From: Planomicrobium okeanokoites
Lineage (GTDB): Bacteria > Bacillota > Bacilli > Bacillales_A > Planococcaceae
Assembly: GCF_003428875.1 (NCBI RefSeq)
Contig: NZ_QQRS01000003.1
Span: forward strand, 1-64,000
Direction of reading: 5' to 3'
Length of the DNA: 64,000 nt
This document shows positions 22,451-29,419 of the stretch, piece by piece. Positions within the stretch are counted from its first letter, which is position 1; every line of letters starts with the position of its first letter. The notes under the pieces are model-generated. The model was not told where the DNA came from. It made no database searches and saw only the letters and a list, made by a program, of their open reading frames with translations. Position numbers and translations under genes: made by a program.

Positions 22451-22610
22451 TAGGATTCTCCTCCCTTAAATGGAAAGTGACTAAAGAAAGTCTGTAGAAT
22501 CCACGGTTTTTTATTACCCTATGGACCAACAGTAACACTATGAAGGGACAATGAACAGCAGGAACGGTTTTTATTGAAAACAGGGGCACGGGCAGAGATG
22601 GCCGGACCGT

Positions 22611-22619
22611 GCTATAATG
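22611..22619 (+). promoter_or_regulatory. Extended -10 promoter for the zinc-ribbon gene
   Basis: TGCTATAAT: a perfect TATAAT with the TGn extension, about 75 bp before the gene at 22694. No good -35 box lies 16-18 bp upstream, which an extended -10 tolerates. Confidence 0.45.
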
Positions 22620-22693
22620 AGGAACTTGGGAATATCACAGCAAGTGGATGCCTGGAAAATGGAATTACCAATAAATTATAGAGGTGTAATAGA

Positions 22694-22909
22694 ATGAACA
22701 AAAGATGGACGATCGATAAAATAAGAGAGTTTACCGAAAAGAACTCAACCAGCACGTTATTGTCGAAGGAATATCACGGATTTTCGCAAAAGCTGTTGTT
22801 CAAATGTGAATGCGGCAATAATTTTGAAAAGACTTTTACGAAGTTCAACAAGAATAACCAACGCAAATGTGATGTATGCCAACCGCCGAAAGAGCCGCGC
22901 GGCGCATGA
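22694..22909 (+). CDS. Small zinc-ribbon protein (71 aa)
   Basis: A 71-residue basic protein with two Cys pairs, KCECGNNF and KCDVCQPP (C-x-C ... C-x-x-C, about 20 residues apart), expected to bind one zinc ion. The spacer FEKTFTKFNKNNQRK is rich in Lys and Phe. An N-terminal helix of about 25 residues precedes the ribbon. AGAGGTG sits before the ATG and a terminator follows. Such treble-clef ribbons occur beside nucleases and in small DNA- or RNA-binding proteins; no nuclease motif is present, so a nucleic-acid-binding role is only inferred. Confidence 0.75.
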   Translation: MNKRWTIDKIREFTEKNSTSTLLSKEYHGFSQKLLFKCECGNNFEKTFTKFNKNNQRKCDVCQPPKEPRGA

Positions 22910-22921
22910 TATTAAGGGGAA

Positions 22922-22960
22922 AGACGCTGATTTCCGTAAGTGGAGATCAGCGTTTTCTTT
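22922..22960 (+). terminator. Terminator after the zinc-ribbon gene
   Basis: ACGCTGATTTCC / GGAGATCAGCGT with a 6-nt loop and TTTTCTTTT. Confidence 0.8.
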
Positions 22961-23125
22961 TAACTTAAAAAGATTGAATAATTAGATAATAATTGTTTAC
23001 TTTAACTTGAGATGGGTGTAGAATATACGGAACAGGTGTTCTTATCGAGAGTGTTTGGCGTTCTTGTAATTTTTCGTTGACCGGACTCATTAGCCACGGA
23101 TTATTCCTTAGTTTCAGAGGAAAGG

Positions 23126-24130
23126 GTGAGCAGAGTGAGAGGTGTAAGTTTGGAAGCGGCACCTGATTGGGCAATTGAAGCGAAAGGTCTTGTGAAGATT
23201 TTTGGCAAACATCGGGCCGTGGATGGCGTGGATTTGACCGTACGAAGAGGCACTGTATTCGGGTTTTTGGGACCGAACGGAGCTGGCAAAACGACAACAA
23301 TCCGTTTACTTGCCACTTTACTGAAGCCTGACGGTGGATCGGCACGGATATTCGGCCATGATTTAAGCAAAGAAGGAGATGAAATCCGAAGCCGCATCAG
23401 TCTGACTGGCCAATATGCCTCCATTGATGAAGATTTGACCGGAATGGAGAATCTGGTCATGATGGGCAGGCTGATGGGGTACGGGCGAGCTGCCGCAAAG
23501 GCGAGGGCAGCAGAACTTTTAAAAGCATTCGGGCTGCAGGAAGCGGCGAAACGGCAAGTGAAGAATTACTCCGGTGGTATGCGTCGTCGCATCGATATCG
23601 CGGCCAGCATAGTTGTGACCCCTGAACTGCTGTTCCTGGACGAACCGACGGCGGGGCTGGATCCGAGAAGCCGGAACCAGGTATGGGATATTATTCGCGC
23701 ACTGGTCGGAAGCGGCACGACGGTGCTGCTGACGACGCAGTATCTGGAAGAGGCAGACCAGCTGGCAGACCGCATTGCTGTCATCAACCAAGGCAAAATC
23801 ATCGCCGAAGGAACAAGCAGTGAGCTGAAAGCTTCGGTCGGCACTGGCACGCTGAGCCTTCAACTGGTCAACGCGGAAGACCGTCCGCGTGCAGTGAATA
23901 TCCTGGAAGATAAACTTTCCGCTGCTGTCCGCTTAATGCTTGATTCCACCTCATTGACGGCTCAGATCAACGATTCGTTTCTGGTCGCGGACGCTTTAAG
24001 TGAACTGGCGCGAAACAAAATTGCCGTAAGTGATTTTTCATTCGGACGGCCAAGCCTCGACGAAGTATTCCTGACATTAACCGGACATGAAGCCGCGCAA
24101 GAGGCACAATCCGAGGAGGGCGTATCATGA
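23126..24130 (+). CDS. ABC exporter ATPase, DrrA-like
   Basis: A 334-residue drug-type ABC ATPase: Walker [10 protein letters not shown], signature YSGGMRRR, Walker [14 protein letters not shown], and the C-terminal DUF4162-type domain ([16 protein letters not shown]) of the daunorubicin-resistance DrrA group. The start is unsure: GTG at 23126 sits 5 bases after AGAGGA, while GTG at 23135 is 8 bases after AAAGGG; both give the same protein but for three residues. It overlaps the permease gene by 4 bases (ATGA). It forms a two-gene exporter unrelated in sequence detail to the lnr-like one upstream. Confidence 0.88.
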   Translation: MSRVRGVSLEAAPDWAIEAKGLVKIFGKHRAVDGVDLTVRRGTVFGFLGPNGAGKTTTIRLLATLLKPDGGSARIFGHDLSKEGDEIRSRISLTGQYASIDEDLTGMENLVMMGRLMGYGRAAAKARAAELLKAFGLQEAAKRQVKNYSGGMRRRIDIAASIVVTPELLFLDEPTAGLDPRSRNQVWDIIRALVGSGTTVLLTTQYLEEADQLADRIAVINQGKIIAEGTSSELKASVGTGTLSLQLVNAEDRPRAVNILEDKLSAAVRLMLDSTSLTAQINDSFLVADALSELARNKIAVSDFSFGRPSLDEVFLTLTGHEAAQEAQSEEGVS

Positions 24131-24969
24131 CAGGTTATATCGAACAAAGAGAAAAAGAAGCAAATGAACTGCGGCTTAACGAATCGATCGCTTCAAGTGA
24201 CAGGCCGAAACCGCCCAGTGCGGTGGCTTCGACAATGACATTCGCTACAAGGGCTCTGTTGCGCATTAAACATGTTCCTGAGCAGATGTTTGATGTGACG
24301 GTTTTCCCGGTCATTTTTTTATTGATGTTCACCTACCTGTTTGGCGGCGCCATCGCTGGGTCAACGGAAGAATATCTTCAATTCCTTTTGCCAGGGATTT
24401 TGGTGATGACTGTAGCTCAAATTACGATGTATACCGGAATTGACTTGAATAACGATATCCGTAAAGGAATATTTGACCGTTTCCGTACATTACCAATCTG
24501 GCTGCCGTCTGCATTGATCGGCTCGCTGCTGGTCGATGTGATCCGTTACTCGATGGCATCAGTGATTATGATCACGCTTGGTTTTGCGCTCGGTTTCCGT
24601 CCGGAAGGCGGTTTGATGGGTGTACTGGGTGCCATTGCGTTGATTTTGGTGTTCTCTTTCAGCCTGTCATGGATTTGGACAGTCTGCGGTTTGATCGTAC
24701 GCTCGGAGAAAGCCTTGATGATGATCAGCTTCATGGTGCTGTTCCCACTGACATTCGTCAGTAACGTATTCGTCGATCCGCGGACTTTACCATCCTGGCT
24801 GGAGAGCTTTGTTGATGTCAATCCGATTTCGATTCTGGCTACGGCCGTGCGCGGCGCTATGCACGGAACGGTTACCACACAGCAAGTGATATGGGTGCTC
24901 ATTGTTTCCGTCATCATGACGGCAATATTCGCACCGATTACCGTTTACTTGTACCGCAATAAAAAATGA
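24127..24969 (+). CDS. ABC-2 type exporter permease, DrrB-like
   Basis: A 280-residue permease with a cytoplasmic N-terminus of about 50 residues and six membrane spans of the ABC2_membrane class. The family segment [19 protein letters not shown] marks the cytoplasmic loop after span two. GAGGAGGG precedes the ATG. With the upstream ATPase it should export a hydrophobic compound; the substrate is unknown. Confidence 0.87.
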   Translation: MTGYIEQREKEANELRLNESIASSDRPKPPSAVASTMTFATRALLRIKHVPEQMFDVTVFPVIFLLMFTYLFGGAIAGSTEEYLQFLLPGILVMTVAQITMYTGIDLNNDIRKGIFDRFRTLPIWLPSALIGSLLVDVIRYSMASVIMITLGFALGFRPEGGLMGVLGAIALILVFSFSLSWIWTVCGLIVRSEKALMMISFMVLFPLTFVSNVFVDPRTLPSWLESFVDVNPISILATAVRGAMHGTVTTQQVIWVLIVSVIMTAIFAPITVYLYRNKK

Positions 24970-24976
24970 GTTGAAG

Positions 24977-25012
24977 AAACGCTGATTCCCTTGTGGGGGA
25001 TTGGCGTTTTGT
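24977..25012 (+). terminator. Terminator of the DrrAB-like pair
   Basis: AACGCTGATTCCC / GGGGGATTGGCGTT with a short loop, then TTTG. Imperfect but well placed. Confidence 0.7.
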
Positions 25013-25087
25013 ATTATAAGCCCTGCCTCAGCTGAATATGCTATCATGATAGAAGATAAATTTGCTTAGGCTACAGGAGGTTTTACG

Positions 25088-25597
25088 ATGGATAATAACG
25101 ATATTCTGATCCGGCTGCGCTACGCGCTGGATATTAAAAATAATGATATGGTGGAGATTTTCAAACTGGGCGGCATCCAGCTGACGAAGGAAGATGTGCA
25201 GAAGGTGCTGACAAAGTCGCCGGAGCGTGATGAAGATGGAGACGACAGCATTTTCACCGAAAGCACGAACGAAGATCATATTCCTGTGGACAATGCGATG
25301 CTTGAGTCGTTCCTGAACGGCTTCATCATCCATAAACGTGGGCGCCAGGAAGGACAGACGGGCACACCGCCGCTGACAAACGAGCCATCGAAGAATCTGT
25401 TGCTGAAAAAAGTGAAGATCGCGTTGCAATTGACGAGCGAAGATATGATTGAGATTCTGAAACTTGCAGGCGTCACGGTTTCGAAAAGTGAACTGAGCGG
25501 AATCCTGCGTAAACAAGGACATAAAAACTACAGCCTCTGCGGCGACCGCTATGCACGTAATTTCTTAAAAGGACTTGCCATCAAATACAGAAAATAA
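25088..25597 (+). CDS. DUF1456 family protein (YehS-like)
   Basis: A 169-residue protein built of two similar halves. Each starts with a block of the type LxxxRxALxxxxxDMxEIxKLxGxxxxKxxxxxxL (residues 6-40 and 106-140), the duplicated DUF1456 domain. The link between them is acidic. The ATG follows ACAGGAGG. The family has no assigned biochemical role that I know. It is a single-gene unit ended by a terminator. Confidence 0.85.
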   Translation: MDNNDILIRLRYALDIKNNDMVEIFKLGGIQLTKEDVQKVLTKSPERDEDGDDSIFTESTNEDHIPVDNAMLESFLNGFIIHKRGRQEGQTGTPPLTNEPSKNLLLKKVKIALQLTSEDMIEILKLAGVTVSKSELSGILRKQGHKNYSLCGDRYARNFLKGLAIKYRK

Positions 25598-25605
25598 GCT
25601 GAGTC

Positions 25606-25635
25606 AACCGCATCTTTTTGGTGCGGTTTTTGTTT
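25606..25635 (+). terminator. Terminator after the DUF1456 gene
   Basis: AACCGCA / TGCGGTT with a T-rich loop, followed by TTTTTG. Confidence 0.8.
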
Positions 25636-25759
25636 TGGACTGATCAGCAAATTTATATGGAATAAAAGGCAATAATTTCTATGGGACGAGGATGTTTTTA
25701 TTCGCGGGAATCGGTATGATTATGGAAATGATCCGATTTGGAAAAGGGGATGAAGAGGG

Positions 25760-26575
25760 ATGGATTTTCTGCCGCCGACTTTGAAGAAGCTGAAGGCGTT
25801 TGATGAGTTATTACATAAGGAAGGCTTCTCGCTCGATGAAGGCATTGGGCTGCAGTGGGCGGACAGTTCGATCGCGTATGACCAGACGCCGTACGATGTG
25901 CTGCCGTTCATGAGTCCAGGGGTGGACGGAATTCATGTCGGGTTGCTGACGGATTTTGGCAAAGTGACCGATCTGGAAGAAGCGTTTGTCGTGTGTGTGC
26001 ATCCGATGGAAGCACCGGATTCGCTCAAATTGCTGGCGCGCAACTCAAAGGAATTCGTCGACTTTCTTTACAGCGACCGGCATTTGATGATGCTGTATAA
26101 TTTCATGATGATCGAATCGGCTGAGCAGTATCAGGCGATGGTGGATGAATCGGATAAAAATTATGAGGAATCTCCTGAGCTGGCGGAGGCGCGTAATCAG
26201 GTGCTGACAATGATGAAGGAATATATGGGCTGTGAGCGGATTGAAAATGTCTATGATTACGTTGAAGATGTAGCGGCGTCGCGTCGAAGGCAGATAGTGC
26301 TGCCTACCAACGACGGGATAGGTGTAGCTCTACTCAATAAAACCGATGCTGATTTACCGATTTATAAAGTTTCAGAAGATGATGATATTAACCTGGATGA
26401 AGCGAAGGCATTTTTCGCGTCGGCTCCTTTGGAAAGCAAATTGGCTTTTATTCGCGACGCGCAGTATGCGAATTTAATCGATAATCAAACACCATTGAAA
26501 GGGTTCATCATGTCAGAACTGAAGAAGATGGGGATGGACGGGGAAGTTGAGCGGCTGAAAAGTTTGGATTGGTAG
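25760..26575 (+). CDS. Hypothetical protein, possibly SUKH/SMI1-KNR4-like
   Basis: A 271-residue acidic soluble protein without signal peptide or membrane span. The stretch LPFMSPGVDGIHVGLLTDFGKV (about 51-72) followed by VVCVHPME and RNSKEFVDFL is a pattern I associate with SUKH-type (SMI1/KNR4-like) proteins of Bacilli, several of which are immunity proteins. No toxin gene is visible beside it. The C-terminal half is helical. GGGGATGAAGAGGG precedes the ATG. No terminator is clear; a 21-bp repeat array starts 22 bases after the stop codon. Family call is tentative. Confidence 0.6.
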   Translation: MDFLPPTLKKLKAFDELLHKEGFSLDEGIGLQWADSSIAYDQTPYDVLPFMSPGVDGIHVGLLTDFGKVTDLEEAFVVCVHPMEAPDSLKLLARNSKEFVDFLYSDRHLMMLYNFMMIESAEQYQAMVDESDKNYEESPELAEARNQVLTMMKEYMGCERIENVYDYVEDVAASRRRQIVLPTNDGIGVALLNKTDADLPIYKVSEDDDINLDEAKAFFASAPLESKLAFIRDAQYANLIDNQTPLKGFIMSELKKMGMDGEVERLKSLDW

Positions 26576-26597
26576 AAATGTTGAAGTGGAATTGCTA

Positions 26598-26681
26598 ATG
26601 GACAGTAAATGGCCTGTAACGGACAGTAATTCATCCATTACGGACAGTATTGTAGCTTTAATGGACAGTAAATCCATAAAA
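26598..26681. repeat. Degenerate tandem array, 21-bp period, four units
   Basis: The core A(T/C)GGACAGTA occurs at 26598, 26619, 26640 and 26661, exactly 21 bp apart; the other ~11 bases of each unit vary. A weak fifth unit (ATGGAAATAA) follows at 26681. The array lies in the 299-bp gap between the 271-aa gene and the FGE gene. I see nothing else firm in that gap apart from a possible -10 (TACAAT at 26830-26835). Confidence 0.8.
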
Positions 26682-26874
26682 TGGAAATAAATAAATCAAA
26701 AACTCTATTGAATATGTCTAAACTCGACTAAAAAGAATTCAAAATCAACCCGAACAAGCAATAACGACCGAAAATTCCATAATGACGACTAGTTTCCCTT
26801 AAAAACTTTAACTCTCCGGCCGACAGGTATACAATCGACACTAACTAATCCTGAAACTGGGAAGGAGAAGCCCA

Positions 26875-27840
26875 ATGGAACAGAATCAGGCAACTTGCTG
26901 TTCAGCCAGTCGGCAAGATTTTGAGACAACTAAAAAATCGGATGAAATGGACGGATTCCCATCCATCCGCCAAAAGAAGAAGTTGCGCTTTCACGAAAAG
27001 ATGGTGCGTATCGAAGGCGGCTCATTCTTAATGGGTACTGATGATGAAGACGGTTTTCCGGCTGATCACGAAGGGCCGGTAAGAGAAGAAAATGTAAAAC
27101 CTTTTCTGCTGGACAGCCATACAGTGACCAACGAAGAGTTTGCGCAATTCGTGAAGGAAACAGGTTACATTACGGAGGCTGAACGATTCGGCTGGTCGTT
27201 CGTGTTTTATAAATTTATTGACCGGGACATTCAAGTGGAAGTGCAGCAAGTGGCGGCGACGCCGTGGTGGTTCGCGGTGGAGCAGGCGTATTGGCACCAG
27301 CCGGAAGGGCCGGATTCATCGATAGAAGACAGGATGGACCATCCGGTGATCCATGTGTCGTGGAACGATGCGCAGGCTTTCGCCAGCTGGGCAGGCAAGC
27401 GATTGCCGAGTGAAAGTGAATGGGAGTTTGCGGCGCGCGGCGGTCTGGTGCAGCAGAAATATCCGTGGGGCAATGAGCTGACGCCGAACGGGCAACATTA
27501 TTGCAATATCTGGCAAGGTGCGTTTCCGAATACAAATACGATGGAAGATGGCTATATCGGAACGGCACCCGCTGTTTCATTTCCAAGGAATGGATTTGGA
27601 CTCTATAATATGGCGGGCAACGTATGGGAATGGTGTTCGGATCCATTTGCACCGCAGAATGATAAAGAATCATCACAAGAAAATATCCACCGGGCCATGC
27701 GCGGCGGATCCTATTTATGCCATGAATCCTATTGCAACAGATACAGGGTGGCGGCGCGCACGTCGAATACAATGGACAGTTCGGCTGGCAATATCGGATT
27801 CAGGTGCGCAGCCGATATTGAAATGGAGGAATCGATTTAA
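26875..27840 (+). CDS. Formylglycine-generating enzyme (sulfatase-modifying factor)
   Basis: FGE oxidises the active-site Cys of sulfatases to formylglycine. The 321-residue protein shows the whole FGE pattern: the start VRIEGGSFLMGT (44-55), the RLPSESEWEFAARGG segment and NVWEWC. The catalytic pair is Cys282 and Cys287 in RGGSYLCHESYCNRYR, which only true FGEs keep, and GFRC closes the protein. It has no signal peptide, so it works in the cytoplasm. The N-terminus carries an extra Cys pair (C8-C9). GAAGGAGAAG precedes the ATG. The stop codon overlaps the sulfatase start, so enzyme and substrate are made together. Confidence 0.93.
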   Translation: MEQNQATCCSASRQDFETTKKSDEMDGFPSIRQKKKLRFHEKMVRIEGGSFLMGTDDEDGFPADHEGPVREENVKPFLLDSHTVTNEEFAQFVKETGYITEAERFGWSFVFYKFIDRDIQVEVQQVAATPWWFAVEQAYWHQPEGPDSSIEDRMDHPVIHVSWNDAQAFASWAGKRLPSESEWEFAARGGLVQQKYPWGNELTPNGQHYCNIWQGAFPNTNTMEDGYIGTAPAVSFPRNGFGLYNMAGNVWEWCSDPFAPQNDKESSQENIHRAMRGGSYLCHESYCNRYRVAARTSNTMDSSAGNIGFRCAADIEMEESI

Positions 27841-29132
27841 TGGAGAAAATGAATATTCTGATGGTCATTTCACATGATACGGGGCGCCATTTGGGGACAT
27901 ACGGACGAAAAGTCGAAACACCGGAACTGGATAAGATTGCGGAAGAAGGAGTCCGATTTGATAATTATTTTTGTTCGCAGCCCCAGTGCAGTCCCAGCCG
28001 CGGCAGCATTCTGACAGGAAAGTACGGCCATAATCACGGTCTGATGGGACTCACTCACCTGGGGCACACGATGAAAAGCGACGTTAAAACGATTCCATCC
28101 GAAATGAAAGGAGCGGGTTACGATACAGCGCTCTTCGGCTTTTTCCATGAATCGATCGATGGCGTCTATGAAGGGGAAAAGCTGGGCTACGACCACGTTG
28201 TAAAAGTGCCCGGCAACGCGGCGGAAAAAGTCACGGATCAGCTGGAAGCTTTTCTGAAGGAACGCACCGCTTCTCAAAATGACAAACCTTTTTATGCGTC
28301 AGTCGGATTTGAAGAAACGCATCGGCCGTTTGATGCTTTTGAGCCGGATCCGATTGATAGCGTTGAAGTGCCGCCGTATCTGCCGGATACAGAAAAAGTA
28401 AGAGAAGACATCGCCCGTTTTCAAGGGTCGGTCAAAGAACTCGACCGATCGGTGGGACGGATTAAAAGAGTGCTGGATGATACGGGACTTGCCGAAAACA
28501 CGGTATTGATTTATACAACGGATCACGGCATCGCGTTTCCGCGGGCCAAAGGGACACTGACAGATGCCGGGCTGGAAACGGCTTTGCTCATACGGTTTCC
28601 AAAAGGGATGATGACAGAAGGGCGCAGGCAGGACGAATTGCTGTGCAATATCGATTTGATGCCGACGTTGCTTGAAATTGCTGGGGGCGAAGTGCCGGAA
28701 GGGATCGACGGCTACAGTTTCCTGCCTTTATTGAAAGAACGGGATTATACGGAGCGGGATCATTTTTTCTGTGAATTGACCTGGCACGACCGCTACCATC
28801 CGATGCGCGGCATACGGACGAAGGATTATAAATATATCCGGAATTTTGAAGACGGGCCGAAAGTTTATTTGCCATATGATTTGTATACCAGTCTTTCAGG
28901 CGAAGAAGTGCGCGAGGAATATTCCGTTCCAAATGTGAAAGAAGAATTATATGACTTGAAAAAAGATCCGTTGGAACAACAGAATTTAGCCGAAGATCCT
29001 GAACATGTGAATGTGCTGCAGGAATTACGGGAACAGGTCGACAAGTGGATGGCGGAGACGGAAGATCCGCTGCTGAAAGGTCCGGTTCCCGGGACGGAAG
29101 CGGACGAATGGACACAAGATCGTGACAAATAA
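27840..29132 (+). CDS. Type I sulfatase, sulfamidase (SGSH)-like
   Basis: A 430-residue sulfatase with the formylglycine motif C50-S-P-S-R54 followed by GSILTG. The metal-binding N-terminal pair is H12-D13 in SHDTGRH instead of the usual Asp-Asp. YTTDHGIAFPRAKGT, MRGIRTKDYKYI and the ending DKWMAETEDPLLKGPVP resemble N-sulfoglucosamine sulfohydrolase more than aryl- or choline sulfatases. There is no signal peptide, so the substrate would be handled inside the cell, for instance imported sulfated sugars. The gene overlaps the FGE stop by one base; an internal ATG at 27849 is an alternative start. Substrate remains a prediction. Confidence 0.88.
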   Translation: MEKMNILMVISHDTGRHLGTYGRKVETPELDKIAEEGVRFDNYFCSQPQCSPSRGSILTGKYGHNHGLMGLTHLGHTMKSDVKTIPSEMKGAGYDTALFGFFHESIDGVYEGEKLGYDHVVKVPGNAAEKVTDQLEAFLKERTASQNDKPFYASVGFEETHRPFDAFEPDPIDSVEVPPYLPDTEKVREDIARFQGSVKELDRSVGRIKRVLDDTGLAENTVLIYTTDHGIAFPRAKGTLTDAGLETALLIRFPKGMMTEGRRQDELLCNIDLMPTLLEIAGGEVPEGIDGYSFLPLLKERDYTERDHFFCELTWHDRYHPMRGIRTKDYKYIRNFEDGPKVYLPYDLYTSLSGEEVREEYSVPNVKEELYDLKKDPLEQQNLAEDPEHVNVLQELREQVDKWMAETEDPLLKGPVPGTEADEWTQDRDK

Positions 29133-29136
29133 CAGG

Positions 29137-29170
29137 AAGAGTTGCCGGTTGAAATGGGCAACTCTTTTTC
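29137..29170 (+). terminator. Terminator of the FGE-sulfatase operon
   Basis: AAGAGTTGCC / GGCAACTCTT perfect 10-bp stem, 10-nt loop, TTTTTC. Confidence 0.9.
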
Positions 29171-29202
29171 AATTTTTCCCAGCAGGTAAAAAGAAGTATC
29201 CA

Positions 29203-29231
29203 TTGACTATTAAAAAAGAAGGATTTATACT
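29203..29231 (+). promoter_or_regulatory. Sigma-A promoter of the alpha-glucoside operon
   Basis: TTGACT and TATACT separated by 17 bp, each 5 of 6 matches. Predicted start near 29238, inside the cre site that follows, and about 180 bases before the first GH65 start codon. Confidence 0.75.
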
Positions 29232-29234
29232 AAA

Positions 29235-29248
29235 TGAAAACGCTTACT
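29235..29248 (+). promoter_or_regulatory. cre site (CcpA operator)
   Basis: TGAAAACGCTTACT fits the cre consensus TGWAARCGYTWNCW at every position. It lies 3 bases after the -10 box, over the predicted start, where CcpA would block initiation in the presence of glucose. Confidence 0.85.
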
Positions 29249-29286
29249 ATACAGAAAATACTAAATACATAGTTGATTCAACTGAC

Positions 29287-29357
29287 AAGAGAGATGGTAT
29301 GGTTTACAGACAATTAAAACGGTCCAGCAAAACCTCGACAGCCCATCTCTCTTTTTT
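29287..29357 (+). promoter_or_regulatory. Leader hairpin with T run, possible transcription attenuator
   Basis: AAGAGAGATGG (29287-29297) pairs perfectly with CCATCTCTCTT (29343-29353), and six T residues follow. The 45-nt loop holds an inner stem GGTTT / AAACC. It lies between the promoter at 29203-29231 and the GH65 start, so a transcript would end here unless the hairpin is opened or a second promoter lies below it. I do not recognise a T-box, a RAT sequence or a known riboswitch in the leader. Confidence 0.6.
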
Positions 29358-29366
29358 AGGACAAAA

Positions 29367-29380
29367 CTAAAACGTTTTCG
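29367..29380 (+). promoter_or_regulatory. LacI-type operator-like palindrome
   Basis: CTAAAACGTTTTCG has a perfect AAAACGTTTT core, the centre typical of LacI/CcpA operators, but its ends miss the cre consensus. It lies 40 bases before the GH65 start codon and is a candidate operator for the LacI-family regulator encoded in this operon. Confidence 0.45.
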
Positions 29381-29419
29381 GAAATCTGGACAACACCGGC
29401 AAAGGAGGTGGCTGTGGTG

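Noticed and set aside
27215..27772. 185-codon minus-strand frame opposite the FGE gene
   Set aside because: Antisense shadow of a gene with both catalytic cysteines in place; no start signals.
29238..29357. T-box or sugar-antiterminator (RAT) leader
   Set aside because: No T-box sequence or tRNA specifier structure, and no RAT consensus overlapping the terminator; only a generic attenuator-like hairpin can be supported.
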